The notes under the pieces were generated by a model. It was not told the DNA's origin, ran no database searches, and saw only the letters and a list, made by a program, of their open reading frames with translations. DNA of 64,000 nucleotides from Alitta virens (lineage: Eukaryota > Annelida > Polychaeta > Phyllodocida > Nereididae): assembly GCA_932294295.1 (NCBI GenBank), contig OW028577.1, positions 2,508,001-2,572,000 on the forward strand, written 5' to 3'. The translations under genes and the position numbers were made by a program. Below are positions 39,207 to 53,469 of the stretch, piece by piece; the stretch's first letter is position 1; each line of letters starts with the position of its first letter.

Positions 39207-40158
39207 CTGCCAAGATGCAAAGAAGCACAGAGCATACAAGGTAGGATGCAGGAATGCAATGCTTAGAAAATGCACAGCTTATTGCTTCTAGTGCTGATAG
39301 ATGCAGCTAGCAGCCAAAGACCGCCTGCCCACTCAGTGATGGGCCCATTTCATGTGTACCACATACAGTCATCCTTCCTCTATCCGCCTTACTGTTAAAA
39401 GTGCATGTTTATCGGTAAATAACAGAAACAGCATAATGTGGAGTTACCAACTTCCATTAAGTCTGCAAACAACCGTCTATTCACCACAGCATCCATGGGA
39501 TTCTTACACGGTTAGTTCTGCAGCTTGCTTTTTTACTTCGAAGCACGTTCAAATGGCCGTCGATACGACAAGATGCCAGGCACTGGACACAGCAAAGCAA
39601 GACTACAGAACCGCAAGGACTAGCTCTTTGAAAGTCTGCTCACAAACTGATGGTCAAATATCCACAAGCATCTAATATTAATGGAATATCTAAGCATTAT
39701 TTACAGGGGGTCTTCCTGTGACAGGACATTGACTGTCTCTTCAGCCTTCTTTCCATCACTAATCGCCTAATGAGAAGGCACCAGGAATCTTGCCTCTATT
39801 ACCCAGGGTGCCTCAATAATAAATAGCACCTTCCCTAAGCAGCCATTTACTCCTACAACTTTAACATATGCACTTAATTAATTAACAAGAAAGTAAGTCA
39901 TTCCTTATTTATTTCCTTTTTACTTCACTTAAGAGACGCTTTTTATTTACTCATATATTGCTATTCATAAAAAGACAATATATTTCAGCTCCACATATCT
40001 TTTCTTATTCCGTTGTAACCAATTTTCTTTCCTTTTAACACGGCCTGAGATATCTCTCTTTTTCCCTCCTGGCCATATTTTATTTTGACTTATTATCTTG
40101 TTTCCCTGAAATCCATTAAACTTTCAAGAGACAAATCTGTAAACGTTTCATGAATTAT

Positions 40159-40354
40159 ACATCTGCACTTTGCTTTCTGGTGTTACACATCTGCACTTTG
40201 CTTTCTGGTGTTACACATCTGCACTTTGCTTTCTGGTGTTACACATCTGCACTTTGCTTTCTGGTGTTACACATCTGCACTTTGCTTTCTGGTGTTACAC
40301 ATCTGCACTTTGCTTTCTGGTGTTACACATCTGCACTTTGCTTTCTGGTGTTAC
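40159..40354. repeat. 28-bp minisatellite, seven copies
   Basis: Seven essentially identical direct repeats containing CATCTGCACTTTGCTTTCTG with no spacers, plus a partial eighth. Because 28 is not a multiple of three, all three plus-strand frames stay open and produce spurious repetitive open frames. Confidence 0.97.
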
Positions 40355-40639
40355 ACATCCCTGGCCAGATTGAAGATCATCCTTAAATTGCAAGACATGT
40401 GTGGCCATAATCACTGCTCCAACTGTATTCTTAATATAAGCTAATATGGGAGAGCCATGACAGCAGTCCATAAAGCCATTCTTGATGATGACGTCCCTGT
40501 CAGTATCTGTAACAGCCTATTTGCCAGCATACTGAGCATACAAGCCAGTATATTGGGCATACATGGCAGTATATCAGGCATACATGGCCGGGGGTGCAGC
40601 CTCTTAATGATTGGTCCACACAGCTACCACGAGTCTAGG

Positions 40640-40910
40640 ATGACATGAGACTCAGGATGGCTTAGCAATGAGACCCGAGGTAGTCTAGGATGATGGCTAG
40701 ACTCAGAATGGTTTAAGATGACACGAGACTCTCAGATGGTGCGAGACTCAAAGTGGTTTATCATGAGATGAGACTCAGAATTGTCTGGCATTCTATGGGA
40801 CTGACAGAATGGTTTGGCAATGAGGCTCAGGATGGTCTCACATGTGGTTTGGGATGACATGAGACTCAGAATGGTCCAGCTAGACACGAGACTCAGAATG
40901 CAGTCTTCTG
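40640..40910. repeat. degenerate GAGACTCAGAATGG repeat field
   Basis: Repeated words GATGACATGAGACTCAGGATGG, AGACTCAGAATGGT and CACGAGACTCAGAATG recur every 25-45 bp with substitutions and indels. This fits a decayed tandem array. Confidence 0.75.
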
Positions 40911-42133
40911 ATGGGACAGTGTTGTGGGGAGACAATCACGAAAGGCTGCAATCTAATGTTTTCTCAATGCCTTCATTTTCCCTCATTCTTTTCTCATTCT
41001 CTCTTCATTATTGATGGGACTGGGATGGGTCGGTGTGGATTCTGCATCCTTAGCAATTACAATTCCATCAGCAGCAGCAGCAGCAGCAACCAACTACGAG
41101 AACACAAGACTACAGAAGAATACAAATAGCATATCTTGCTCTGGGAACAAACTAGGGCAGGATAACAAGTGCCAGAGCAGCCTACACAGCAACAAAGTCA
41201 GTTATGCAGTTTGCAGCAGCTATATTGGACCATAGCAGTAATGTTCTGTTGACTAATGCTGTTGGATGCTACTGAGCAACTCTGTCCTCCAAATGAAACA
41301 ACACTGTTGACAAACCATCCAGCTTATGTTTGTTTACAGGTCATCCATTTTGTAAGCACTACTGACCAACTGGAATATACAGTGTAATGGTAAATAACCC
41401 CATTACACAATTTAAGGATGGTTAAGTTTGTGTTAGGCCAAATCAATCCAAGGGTAGAACATATGAAAACAATATATAAGATTGAAGGGACCTAAAGTTG
41501 GTGAAAAAGCTCACAGGCTCCAGAGAGCACTCACTCACTGCAGAGACACTCACTAACCCTCCAGCACACCACGAAGTAAATATTGTCCTTCTCTCTAGCA
41601 CTCTCACAAGTCTCAAAATGGTCTAATTCAATCAGCAGATTCCTCCAGCACCTACAACCTAAATATAGCCTTAACCTTGCTCCACTGCAAGTTCTAAGAG
41701 TATTCAAGGAAGAAATATCTGACGATATGAGCTGCCTAACGTGTGACTAAATAAGTCATGCATTTGCTTAGCCTCAATAACAATGTCCAGCGTGGCTTTT
41801 TATTATTCATGCGATTAGGCCCCTTTGCATCTATAAGAATGGCCTGTCACATCACTCACTATTCCTTAACCCAACTTATTATTCTCTTATTCTCTTATAC
41901 TACCCCTTTCAATGTCGTATACTCATCTATTCATTCTATGAGTTGTGCTGGTAGACTTGTGAGTTCTGACAGCTGTGTCAGAGTATGTAGTAACAAACAG
42001 ACTAACGTCAGCCAAAGTCTGTGATTAATCAATGTCATCAATTAGCGTCACTTGCTAATGGGACATTCGTTACTTTGTTCATCACATTAACAAGGACGGG
42101 AGTTTCTAACAGGTGTATTCCGCGCATTACTCA

Positions 42134-42280
42134 ACATCACATGGAAAAACATAGGTTATCCATCGCTGTTTATGATATCGCATAGAAAAACGTAGGTTAT
42201 CCCTTGCTGTTTACGATATCACATAGAAAAATCTAAGTTATCCATTGCTGTTTATGATATCACACCGAAAAACGTCAGGT
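42134..42280. repeat. 41-bp tandem repeat, about 3.5 copies
   Basis: GAAAAAC...GGTTATCC...GCTGTTTATGATATC recurs with exact 41-bp steps (GAAAAA at 42144, 42185, 42226 and 42267). Confidence 0.9.
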
Positions 42281-42879
42281 GGTTTTCACACATTTACACC
42301 CAGCTACTGATTGTTGTGAATTGCCACGAATTTAAGAGCCTCGTATCGTCCCATCTATGTTGATACAAAGCTGTGTCCTCGCTGTATCATCTCAATTTAT
42401 AGCCATGCACAATTGGGTTGCTGGTGATGAATATCAAATTGCAAGCCTTAAAATCACATCCACTACATATTGGAGGCATTAATCCAAATGTATAGGCAGC
42501 GTATCATATTGCAGTGCCACGATATTCAGAAAAAAATTTGCAGCGGTCTAATCCGATGGTAAATTTATACCATATTAGAAGTTTGCCAGATAAGAAATAA
42601 ACTCTGGTGAACATATGCTAGACTACAAATGTCTAGTTAGAGTATTTGAGTCATCTATGAACAGTTTAATCCCGTTTTAATCCGGTCGGGATGGTATCAG
42701 TTGCAAAAGGAGTCAAACAGGGATATGTGATCTACCTGTGTCTGTGACAGTATCTCGTGAAATATTCACAAAGTGAGTGGTCTAATGCTACAGTCGTGCA
42801 GTCCTGATGCATCTTAGAGCAGTCTGCCGAGGGCATCATCCTCTACCTAATCCTGCATCAGCAGCAGCAGCAGCTTATT

Positions 42880-43110
42880 CCTGATGACTGCTCCTTCTTT
42901 CGGTTTCCCAAAAGGTCAGTGCTGACCGCTGTGACGTCATGACGTTAATGCCCATTGACTTGGAAGGCCCGTAAGACGGAGTCTGAGGACGTGTCCTGCG
43001 AGATGCTGGTTGCTGCTGAGGCAGAGGGATGCGGTGGACTGTTGGATGCTAGATGGGAGACTGCTGGATGGGCGCCAGGCTGCATGGCCCCCTCTGCTCA
43101 ACCAAACAAC
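42880..43110 (-). promoter_or_regulatory. candidate internal promoter for giant exon G
   Basis: A GC- and CpG-richer island about 3.7 kb upstream of the exon G acceptor, with a perfect CRE (TGACGTCA, 42932-42939) followed by ATGACGTTA. Exon G appears to need a non-coding leader, and this is a plausible source. No start site or donor could be fixed. Confidence 0.22.
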
Positions 43111-45597
43111 ATGGGGGAGAAAGAGAAAGAACCAAGAGATGGCTTATTGATTATCACAGTCCCCAATAGAAGCATGCTCCCATAGACTCCTCTTATTATT
43201 GGCCAATCAGACAAAGTGAAACAAGTATGCTGAAGCCAGTCATCTTAATAGCAAAGCGCAATCTCTATAACATTCTGCTTCGATGGGCCAGTCACTTCAA
43301 ATAGACCATGCTACAACTCCACCACAATGCCTGTTAATCCAACAGAATGGCTGGTATATCAGTGCATTACTGAGCAATATTCACCAACACTGAGGCATGA
43401 ATACGTGTTGAAATATCCACAGGGAACCGTGCAGCCATAATCTGCCATAATAAGGCAGGGGATGAACTTGAGATGCTCATTTGCATTCCACTGCGATGGT
43501 AGGGATCATCAAAAGGTTGCTTGTAATATGAGGCAAGCAGCCATAACAGACTCTAATGAGCTGTGCAAACTCCTCAACCGTTTATTCCAGCCTGACATTT
43601 AGAAAGCAGCCAAATGTCAGGCAAAAATATATATGTGCAATGCAGCATCCATTATGGCAGGCAGAAAAACATGGATGGAGAAATGTTACAGATAGCAACG
43701 TACATATTACATGTACTTGCTTGCTTTAATGCTTGATGACGGGTAAGTAGGTAATGTGTTATATCTTGAGGCAATATGTAAATACAATACAGGGCAGTAC
43801 AAAAAAATGCTATGTTTTATTAGCCATAGCACTTAGATGTAAAACTAAAGAAAGAAAAGGTTCTGCTAATGGCAAGCCAGCTCAGCATGTGAGAACATAG
43901 CCAGCATCTATGGTATGCTTATTACTGCTGATGCTGCTGCTGCTGTTTCTATAACGACGTACTGATGGCATCAGTGATGACAACCTGAGGCTGACATGCA
44001 ACTTTTTCTTCCTCCCTGACTGGAGATCGTAATGTGTCCCCCCTGGTGGTTTATGCCGTCATAATAGAGGCGTCCCCTGGTGGATAAACCCATATTCAAG
44101 ATCATCCCCTGGTGGTTAGGTCTGATATGAACTTCTAATCTAATTGCCCCCCAGGTCTGTCTACTACTTTACCAGCAATATGTTTACAAGACTCTGCTAC
44201 GCAATGTGAGTGTGACACGGACAATTCCACAACCTGATAACAACAATTGTTTTTTGGGCATTGTTAAAAAAGGCAATTGTTAGAATAGGATGGCCAGTTA
44301 TGTAGTCAGAGGAATTCTGCAAAAAAAGGCACATTAATATGGTAATGGAGCCTGTCAATAAAAATCACCAGCAATTGCAATATAATAAATCCAGTACAAA
44401 TGGGCCCACACGAAACTGCAATCAAACATTAGTACATATACAACAATGGAGTTTCTTGAATCAATGTAACACACTCATAAGTACCTATCTTTTAAAATAC
44501 TGTAAATACTTTAGCTGTTTAAAAAAAAATCACTCAGGCACTTGTATCACTCCATTATTTGACATCTTGTAAAACTTAAGCTCACTTCAGTGGCAAAATT
44601 GCAACCAAGGCCACAGACAACCACTGACGTCGATTATCAAGAACTTAAAGAGTTATGTCTTCATAGCAGTCACTAGTATAATTTGTAATATATATATGGA
44701 AATGCCTGATAAATTTTTGCTAATATCTTTTTTTTTTTTTTTTTCACTTTGTTCATTGGTATATGAGTGTTTATGCAACATTTTATGAATAGGTCCCAGG
44801 AAAACATTTTATTACATGTTACCAATTATATTAAGAGTGATTCATGAACATGTGATGTAGATAATCTGATAGGTTTAGTTAAAAGCAGGAGGGCTTTAAA
44901 ATTGGTCATGAATACTGGTCTAATGAGAAAATGACATGAAATCGAGTTATCAAAATGTCATCAAAACAGACAAATGAAGACATTAAGTCTTATTTAGCAA
45001 AACAGACGCCTGAGAGTTAAAATGAGGAGAAATTCTACCTACAAAATTGATACAAGAAACCTATGCCAAATATGAAATGTACATAATGTAAGCTAAATAG
45101 AAAAATAACATGGCGAAAATATGACCATGAGGACTCCTAATGAATGACCAAATGACCAAAAAAAATTTGCAAAAGGCCTAGACTCAAAATCATAAATTGA
45201 AAAGAACTATCAATGACTAAGCCTAGCACTTCTGTAATACAATTGTCATAAATAATTCAGTAATGTTTTATGTTCCTATGTTAGAGTAATGAATACAAAA
45301 TATAATCTATGACATGAAAGTGCATCCTACATGCATCTAATCAAGTTATTCAAAACAATTCTTTGCCAACTAAACTCTTTCAAACAATTTATATACAAAT
45401 ATCGCACTTACTCCGCAACGCTGGAAGATTTTTCAAAGACAAAATTCCAGTTTAAAATTAAGTTAATTTGCTGTCAATTTCTTTTGAAGGAGACAGGTTT
45501 ATGGCATTTGTCACAGAATTTTTTTAAGGTTATGTCAATGATAATTTGAGGAAAAATGAATAAAATTAAAGCATGCAAATTGAATTGTTTTGCGTAC

Positions 45598-45639
45598 CTT
45601 TGATTTTCATGAGATGGCAGTTTTCCGAGCGTATCGGCA
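45598..45639 (-). CDS. unc13: unc-13 exon E: 42-nt symmetric small exon
   Basis: This is a 14-codon exon in phase 2-2. It has a pyrimidine-rich acceptor ending atgttcacag and a donor AAG|gtacgc. Joined to exon D it encodes S-ADTLGKLPSHENQ, and its last AG begins the next Ser codon. Being symmetric and a multiple of three, it can be included or skipped without a frameshift, as is typical of a regulated cassette exon in neuronal genes. It is too short to assign a function from sequence. Confidence 0.66.
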
Positions 45640-46790
45640 CTGTGAACATGTCCAATGATAATGAGATAAAATAAGATAAAACAACAAAAATGAGAAAAAT
45701 ATGTGATTGATGAAATGTGCTCTCAATTGCCAATATCAATGCTACTCATTTGCAAATTACTAGATACATAATATGGGAATGTAACTGGGTTTTGAAAATT
45801 ACAAATTAAAAAAGAAATCATATGGATAATATTGCGTCACAAAATCAAATAAATATTGTGTTTTCATATATTAAAATTCTAAATAAATATATCAACTGTG
45901 ATTGTACTATTGTCTCAATTGGTAGTTGGTTTCCTGCTATATCCACCAGACGGCAGGGCAGTTCAACAATCCTTGCAAGTGGCTCCCCTGGTGGAACCTT
46001 TGTTGACTTTCATGGCAGCCCCAGATACATTCCCATATTTCGGTTGGTTTATCATCAAAATGCAAGAAAATAACCAAACACAATGATTTTTAATATAATG
46101 TACAACATAATCAACACAAGAGGAGTGATACAGAAACAAAATAAAACGCAGTAGACTGTCAAAATATTCTGTCGTCACATGTCTGATCAGGACCAAGGTG
46201 TGAGGGTTGAAAGTATTGCTTGAAGCATGCTGAAGAAAAGCTTTGTAAAATAGTAAGAAGAGGACCACAAACCAAGGCAGAAAAAAAAGGAAAGAATATT
46301 AATACAAGAAACATAATAGAGACAAGCTTGTTAGTAATTAGAAGTGCCAATTTTGAGGTCAAAGAGATCACCACACAGAACCCAAAAAGCGATGAGAAAA
46401 GCACTGAGAGATATGCACCCCTTTGAAGCAAAGAAATTTCCCAACTTCATTTACAAAGCATTGTTCCCAATCCTCCATTGGCATGCAGTTCGATTGAACC
46501 TCAGCGGAGAGAGGTTAGAAAACCCTTCGGACCTTGAGTACAAGTGCACAAACCAACAACCGCAGAATATTAATCAACAAGCAAACGGCAGCAAAACATT
46601 ATGCAAAACATTACGCACAATTAGCAGAAAAAAGAAAGCAAGCAGTGATGCATTCTGTGCTACCATCTCATGATCAAACACAATGCTTTTTTAATATGCA
46701 TGAAATGAAGATTTGGAAATGACGGTGTCACTAACTGCACGTGTTGATCTCATGAGACAGAGCGACCGAGATTAGTAGCAAGCCACTCAC
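45640..46790. other. unc-13 intron between exons D and E
   Basis: 1.15 kb, AT-rich. It has a CTCF-like word CCACCAGACGGCAG near 45943 with one core mismatch. No other feature is supported. Confidence 0.5.
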
Positions 46791-47913
46791 CTATCGGTCA
46801 TGAAAGACTGCGGCCTACTGTTGGGTCTACTGTTATAGTACAAGGGTTCAGAGTCTGTATCACTCCTGCCCTGCTGGTAGGGCTCCCTGTCATACATGTA
46901 ATAATCAGGATCTTGATCGTACCCGCCATCCTCGTACGTGTCGTCCCTCCGGTAGTCCCGATGTCCCCTGGCATCAAAGCGGTCGTCCCCGACAATCCTG
47001 TTGTCCAGCATCGAGTCATTGTAGTTGTAAGAGTCTCTCGCCGGCATATAGTGATCCGTTTGACTGCTCACCTGACTGTCCCGCTCGTCATCGTACATTC
47101 GGTTGTCACGGTAACCAGAACCGGTGTGATTTTTGTAAGACTCAGTCCTGCGGAGGTCCTGGCTACCTTGGCTGTCCAGACTGTACTGATCATAATAAGG
47201 ATCATCAGAAATATAATCAGGGTCATCCCTCGAGTGGTCTCTGCGATCATACATGGGATCTCCCAAGTATCTCCTCTCGTCTGGGTACATCCGATCATCG
47301 GGTAAGTAACGTCGGTCATCCAGAGGAACGTCCCGAGGGTAGTCAGAAGGGGTCATGTGATCATCTCTGTAAGCTCTCTCATCGGGAGGGTATATCCGAT
47401 CATCAGGGGGGTAAATGCGATTATCAGGGGGATACCCTCTGTCATCTACAGGGTAGTGTCTGTCTGGATTTCCTCCCGTGTCATCAGGGGGAGGGTATAT
47501 GTGTCTGTCTTCTGGAGGGTACATCCGATCATCCGGAATATATCTACGGTCATCAGGGGGATAGCCCCGTTCATCTGGAGGGTAATCCCGATGGATGGGG
47601 GGAATCTCATTCACAGGAGTAGGGGGAAAGTGATCATCTGCATCTCTATAAGAAGGCTCGGACCCAAACTGGTCCTCTCGCTCATACGGGGGCGTTATGT
47701 ACTCCTGGTCAAAGGAAGTTTCTCGCTCAAATGAGTCCTGGTAATACTCCCTTGAGCTGTAGTACTGGTCTGAGTCGAGGTCCCTGGAATCTCGTGAGTC
47801 CTGCCTCCCTGGTCCGTAGGGATGTTCGCTCCGGAACTGATGGGCTGACTGGTTGTACTGGTCCCGCAGAGGGTAATTGATATCACTGGTATAGTCGCTA
47901 TCTTCAGACATCC
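46791..47913 (-). CDS. unc13: unc-13 exon D: acidic region with tandem YPPDDR-type repeats
   Basis: This 1123-nt exon has an acceptor (acttttgcag) and a strong donor (TAG|gtgagt), phase 1 to phase 2. The preceding G plus GG gives Gly, so the protein reads QPRG-MSEDSDYTSDINYPLRDQ. The opening EDSDYTS...NQSAHQF resembles DSDYRS...NASVHQY of Munc13-1. Residues about 100-227 of the exon are degenerate tandem copies of a proline/acid/Arg unit (YPPDDRx) with YPPEDR, YPVDDR and YPPDNR variants. The tail is rich in Tyr, Asp, Arg and Ser, with DRR and YDQ pieces. It is expected to be disordered. The donor splits a codon, so the last residue becomes Ser in the spliced product. Confidence 0.86.
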
Positions 47914-50330
47914 CTGCAAAAGTAAAAAGTCAAACATTAAGTATAGTATGTCTGTGTTATACAGAAAAAGTGGAAATGCACATGCCAGTAGAGCTAGACT
48001 ACTGATCAAGAAATATCAAATTTTAATACTCTACTCAGTTCACAATGGCTTCTTTTCTTTTTCTATCTAATGTTTCAAATTAATTTTTCCTGGCAATTCA
48101 TCTAATGACTTTAGTGGAAACAATCTGCACGACATCTGCAACATCCCTTAAGTGTCAAATAAGCATAAATATAAAAACTATGAGCCAAAAGCCTGACACA
48201 GTCCCTGGCTTCAGATGATCTGATGTTCATAGTGTCTAGCTTATACACTGTGCGTATGTACATACCATATATCAAGGCCCCAGGGGGGTGTTTGAGAATG
48301 ATAAATCAGCGACAAATGCACACCGAAGTGAGCATGATATCCATACTGCTTGGTTTCAAAGGGATATGGTATAAAATACTATGACAGCCAATTAAGCCAA
48401 AGCGCAAAAGTGACCGCCAGTCCAGACACTGCTAGACAGTGGAGGGTGAAATAAAAGGGCAAATAATGATCTCGCACGAGCATGAGATGAGACGCTGAGA
48501 TAGGATGGTAGACATAGCACATTGATCTGTTGGCTCTTAGGACCTTTCGGAGGGCACTGTTAATATCTGCTCAAGAAGTGATCTTACGCCTGTGCAGTTT
48601 ACTTATCCTCCTGATGCTCAGATATAATGCACAGACAATCTTCACAAGCAGTCGGTCCGATTATCCCAATGAAGATTGATATGGTGGAGAATCTGCATAA
48701 AGAGAACGCCGCTTACACAGCAAGCGCTCAGCCACCGCCATGATTGAATAAGAGCTAACAGACGACACAGACGACCACTCCTTCTTACAAATGATGGATT
48801 GCAATGCAAATTGTCCTTTTGTCTCTTTCAACCACTTTCAATGTTTTTATGCTCTGTATTAATATTGGCAGAAGAGATTTTCAGCCACACAGGGACAACC
48901 AGGTGCACAGATGTTAAGCTATTTCGACATTCCTGAACAAAGTGAAGTTGATATCCTTTTTCTTCCTTCTTGTCTCCCATCGTCTAGATTTTTATGTACA
49001 TATCTATATATTACTTTAACTTATTTCTGTCACTTTTCACATGTTCTAGTTTTTGTATAATCTTCTATTTATTTTGCTGTATAAATCCACAATTCCATAA
49101 CCATTTAATATATTAAAAATTTAACCCAAATTTTGTGTCTGTCGTTCCTGCACAAAATAACAGCGTCTCAGTGGAGGTTTGCCTGTTGCAGCAGAAGGTG
49201 CATAGAAGGTACCATTAAGCTGACGTATGAACGTACAACAGACTGCTGATTAGTTTTCACCTTTGTGTTGGTCTGTTTGTAATCCCAACTTATTCACAAA
49301 GCACTTCGTGACATATCCTCCATAAAAAATCAGCACAGCACAACAGCATAATACAGAGAAAGGGTACTTATTCACTTTTCTATTGCAATTTGCTGCATTC
49401 AGTACAATGTCTGGCAGACCCCATTGCAAATGCAGATATAAATCATTCCCCGAAAAGCGGAAGTCGTGCCGTATCTCTGATGCAGCCCTGGAAGTGAGCG
49501 CATATGAAACGAATGACGCGTAATTAGGATATGACGTTACCTGAGGTATGATGATGTGCTTTTGTGATATGATGACATGTCTCTTACAGCACAGAGCAGA
49601 TGGAGAGCAAATGAACCTAGCATATGACTAGCCAAGTCTCCCACGGAATCCAAAAAGTTGAGAACATCTTGAGATTCATTTAAATTCCAGCTGTAATGGC
49701 CAAGAAACGTCAAGAGAATATCTGCATCCATAATTTCCACTTGACTGTCACCAGGAGCTCAATACCAGAAAAGATTACATTGAATCATTGGAGCTATTGC
49801 TGGAATGAGACAAGGCTCCTTGCTAAACCCCATTAATATCCATGCAGCCTGCAGTGGATATAGCAGGACGTGAATATTCCAGGCTATCTGATTCCCTTTT
49901 GTTTTATTGCATCTTCATATAGCCAGACTGTCTGTTGTGAAGCATAAATGAGGAATGGCAGCCATCAGCATGATCAACCTCCTCATGCCAATTAAGTAAT
50001 GTCTGATGCTCCATTTGGTCTGCTTTGTCTGTGGCTATCAATCCAGCTCTATGGCCACTCTACGGTCATTTGATCCTCTGGACCAACAACTATGACAATA
50101 AGAAGATGACAGATAAATTCTTATTATATTATAATCCGTGCTGAATTTCTATACAAGTACAGTAGGATGTTTTAATCCATTCAAAATCCTCTTGTTGTAC
50201 TATTCCCCCACTGCCCATCGACCAACTGCTTCTGCTGCTGATGCTGGTGCTGGGGAGCCAGTGATGAGGATGCTACAGTCTACATACATGGATTGAAGCC
50301 AGTTCAGATATCCAGAGGCAGCAGCAATGC

Positions 50331-50352
50331 GGGGGGGGCGGGGGGGGGGGGG
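50331..50352. repeat. poly-G tract
   Basis: G8-C-G13 homopolymer-like run. The neighbouring Gly-rich frame is an artefact of it. Confidence 0.95.
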
Positions 50353-52856
50353 TAGCTCGGGTAAACTTGAACAAGCCAATCAGTTGAGATACACTCTGTT
50401 GTACAATCACCACTGCTCTCAGTCATCTGTGTACATAGACACATTTCATAGCTACTGTGCTAGCTACTTTGAAGTTTTGCTTCTTTCAGATTCCTTTAAA
50501 AATCTTACATGATATTAGCTCAGCAAATATACAATGGTTATTGCAGTTTGTGCCCGCAGTGACAAATCATCTCGTACTAAAACCTTACGATTACCACATT
50601 ATGTACATAAATATCAATTCTTTCAGGTCTGACTTATGCATCAGGGACAAAGTTGGCAGAAGTTTGGTGACAAATTTCTGCAATCTGAATACTCAACAGA
50701 TGAAGACAAATGGCGAGGGGACAAAAGCAGTGACAAGGTATGACAGCAACTATTGTAGAGTAACACCACAAAGGGCTGGTTCTGAGAGATTGTTGCATAT
50801 GGCGAGAGCTGTGTCAGTGGCTGAATCAGGCAGTGTGGTGGAGAAGCAATGAGATAATTGGATGCACCCTCTGCTTACTTTGTGTGACAAGAGCTCGTCA
50901 ACTGCAAGCCACCTGGCATCATCTGTTTGTGTTGGGTCCTCCCACTTGATGATCACACTGAGTATCAACAGATCAACCTCCGTCCCATAGACTGGGTATG
51001 ATTTTATCCCAACCACAACCACGTCAGGCAGCCATGCTTTGTTTGTGTGCCTTCGTACGAGCACATGATATGTAGTTAAGCAGATTATGCATGCAGTATA
51101 AAAAATACAAGTAAAAGTTCTCATAAAAGAAGATGCTGCGTTTTTGTCTATGGGAGTTTTATTATCACTCCGCTTTGTTACAAGAAGCTTATCGTTCATG
51201 TAAAATTGATCGCTGCTTCAAAGGATCAGGTTACTGCCTCTAAAGCAGCTCAATTGATGCCGACCATGACTTTTTTTTGGGTGAAATTCATCTGCCTAGC
51301 AAATTGCTAAGGAGCCGCAGGCGGTTGTGGCTAAACACACTAGGATGTCGTTTCAGAGATCGACATTAAACTCAACCCAGCACTTACAAGGCTTTCGAGA
51401 AGGACGTAAAGCTGAAACAAGAACATGATCTCTGCATCCTACTATAATGGGTAGGTCGAGTCGTTTGATGGGCATTACTATTAAGGGATGCACTGGGGAG
51501 ACCCTTTGTGGCCAGTCAGTTTCTAGCTCTGAGGCAGATGCATTCATTGAGTGGCCAAGCACGTCCATGTGGCAGTGTATCTGCCTGAACTGGTCTCTGC
51601 CTCTATCTTCTGTTCGCTGCTGCTATCCATAGTCATCCGTAGCCATCCAAAGCCATCCGCTAGAGTCCCATATCTAGCGACCGGGCCGTCGGCTGTGTGA
51701 GACAGACCAGCTTCAAGTATCAGACTGCTCTGACGGTGCATATCATTGGCAGGCCAGTGGTAGACCACAGCAAACTAATGCAAGTCCAATTGTAGACCAG
51801 TGGCTACAGCTGTCTGCTCAAATGAGATGCTTCCCTCCAGACCATGGTCCATTCTGCCCGCCTGCTTGGCCAGGCATCCTCATTTAGCAGAGCATCCTCT
51901 ATAAATCTCCTGATTCTCATCATCTTTATCATTATTATCATATCCAGCAGCAGCAGCATACTCATGCAATGCATACCATGCAAGTCTATGGCTTTGGTGT
52001 GACTCCTGAATGTCTGACAATGTATTGGTTCTGTAGTGAGCACCATCAAGCTATTTGACCTTCCAATTGCCTTTCAAGGGTCATCTGGTGATACAGTTAT
52101 AGGAAATAAGTTATGGCTGGGATGCTGCTCTTGCATATGAGAGTGTCATAACTGCAATCATGCTCACAATAGCACCATATGGCATGTGTGCTGAGGCCAG
52201 TGACTCAGTATGCTCAACCTCCAACAATCAGACCTGGCTTGACATGAAACAAGGTCAGATTCACAAATATAAAGGTCGTTTTGTCCAACACAACAGCCTG
52301 TTAGTCCAACTGGGCTTGGCATGAACAACCAGGTTCTGTTTTTCTGGAGCCAAATGCAAATAGGTGCAATGTGCTCCCCAGTCGCCTTGTTCCTCTGATG
52401 TAAATATATATAAGAGCAGTAAATCCCTTCCTATGGCACCCAGTGCCCCCATTAAGGAAGCCTGGCAAACACATTGGGTTGGCACGTGAAAAACAAGGGC
52501 CAGAATTATAAGGCAATGGCTTCATGAAATGCAGTGTAATCTGCTCTGAGAAGCCTTATATAAATGACACACTAAATGCATTAACCCACAATGCCATGAG
52601 CGTAATTCATAGGTGTCATATACACACTTAATCCTCTTTTGCACTCTCATAATCTCCTGTTTATCCCCATATAATTTATTGTGTTGTGGCGTTTTCTATG
52701 TTTTTATACACCTCTCTGCTTTCATCTTGCAGAAGAAGGATGCCAAAGCTCAGAGACAAAACAAGCGGATGACCTTGACACTTGACCTTGGCATATGACC
52801 TTGCAAATGCTGAATGTCAGGAGAAGTGACCAGACTTCATAAGATCAAGAGACATC

Positions 52857-52936
52857 AGGGGAGGGATCTGGGGGGACCTGGGGCAGCACATGACATAGGG
52901 GAGGGATCTGGGGGGACCTGGGGCGGCATGTGACAT
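52857..52936. repeat. 40-bp direct duplicate
   Basis: AGGGGAGGGATCTGGGGGGA followed by CCTGGGGC occurs twice with a 40-bp step. Confidence 0.88.
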
Positions 52937-53469
52937 AGCATTAGAACAGAAGCCTCGGGCAGACATAAAGAGTGGCATGTGAAGACAGCCTCATATCGAG
53001 GCAGTGTCATATGAAGACAGTGTCATATCAGGACAGACTCTTAGGCAGACGCAACAAAAGGAAACTGCCTATTAAAAACGAAGGCTTTTATGCTACCCAT
53101 CCTCACAGATGAAAGACACAACAGGAGAAGGATGACTTCACATAAACAACCAGTTATATTTAGTTGCAGCTGCTGTTGCTGATGATGAAAGTCCACATCT
53201 CTTAGAAGCAGCTGAAGGAGTTAAGCTCCAGAAAACTGCTTCATAAATCACCGGCTCAGGAGAATTGTCGTTACCAGCTAAAAAGCAATAAAATACATAT
53301 ACTGTTGTGCCCAAAGCATTATTTTGGAGACAATATTATGCTGAATGCAATGGCAAAATATTTGAGGTATGTAAATTGGGCACAACTGTATGTAGTAGTT
53401 ATATCCCGAATAGGAGGGAGTAAATTAACATTTTTGTTGGTTATATCATCATTATAATTACCACTGATA

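Larger units (their letters stand above)
39207..45597. other. intron/alternative-promoter zone between exons E and G
   Basis: About 6.4 kb without a supported exon. It includes the 28-bp minisatellite (40159-40354), a GAGACTCAGAATGG repeat field (40640-40910), a 41-bp repeat (42134-42280), a possible promoter (42880-43110) and short CAG/CTG tracts. A repeated CCCCTGGTGG word occurs three times at about 44040-44115. An 18-base poly-T run lies near 44728-44745. Confidence 0.5.

Noticed and set aside
40150..40444. CRISPR-like direct repeats and three overlapping open frames
   Set aside because: The 28-bp units have no spacers, and the frames are open only because of the repeat; this is a eukaryotic minisatellite.
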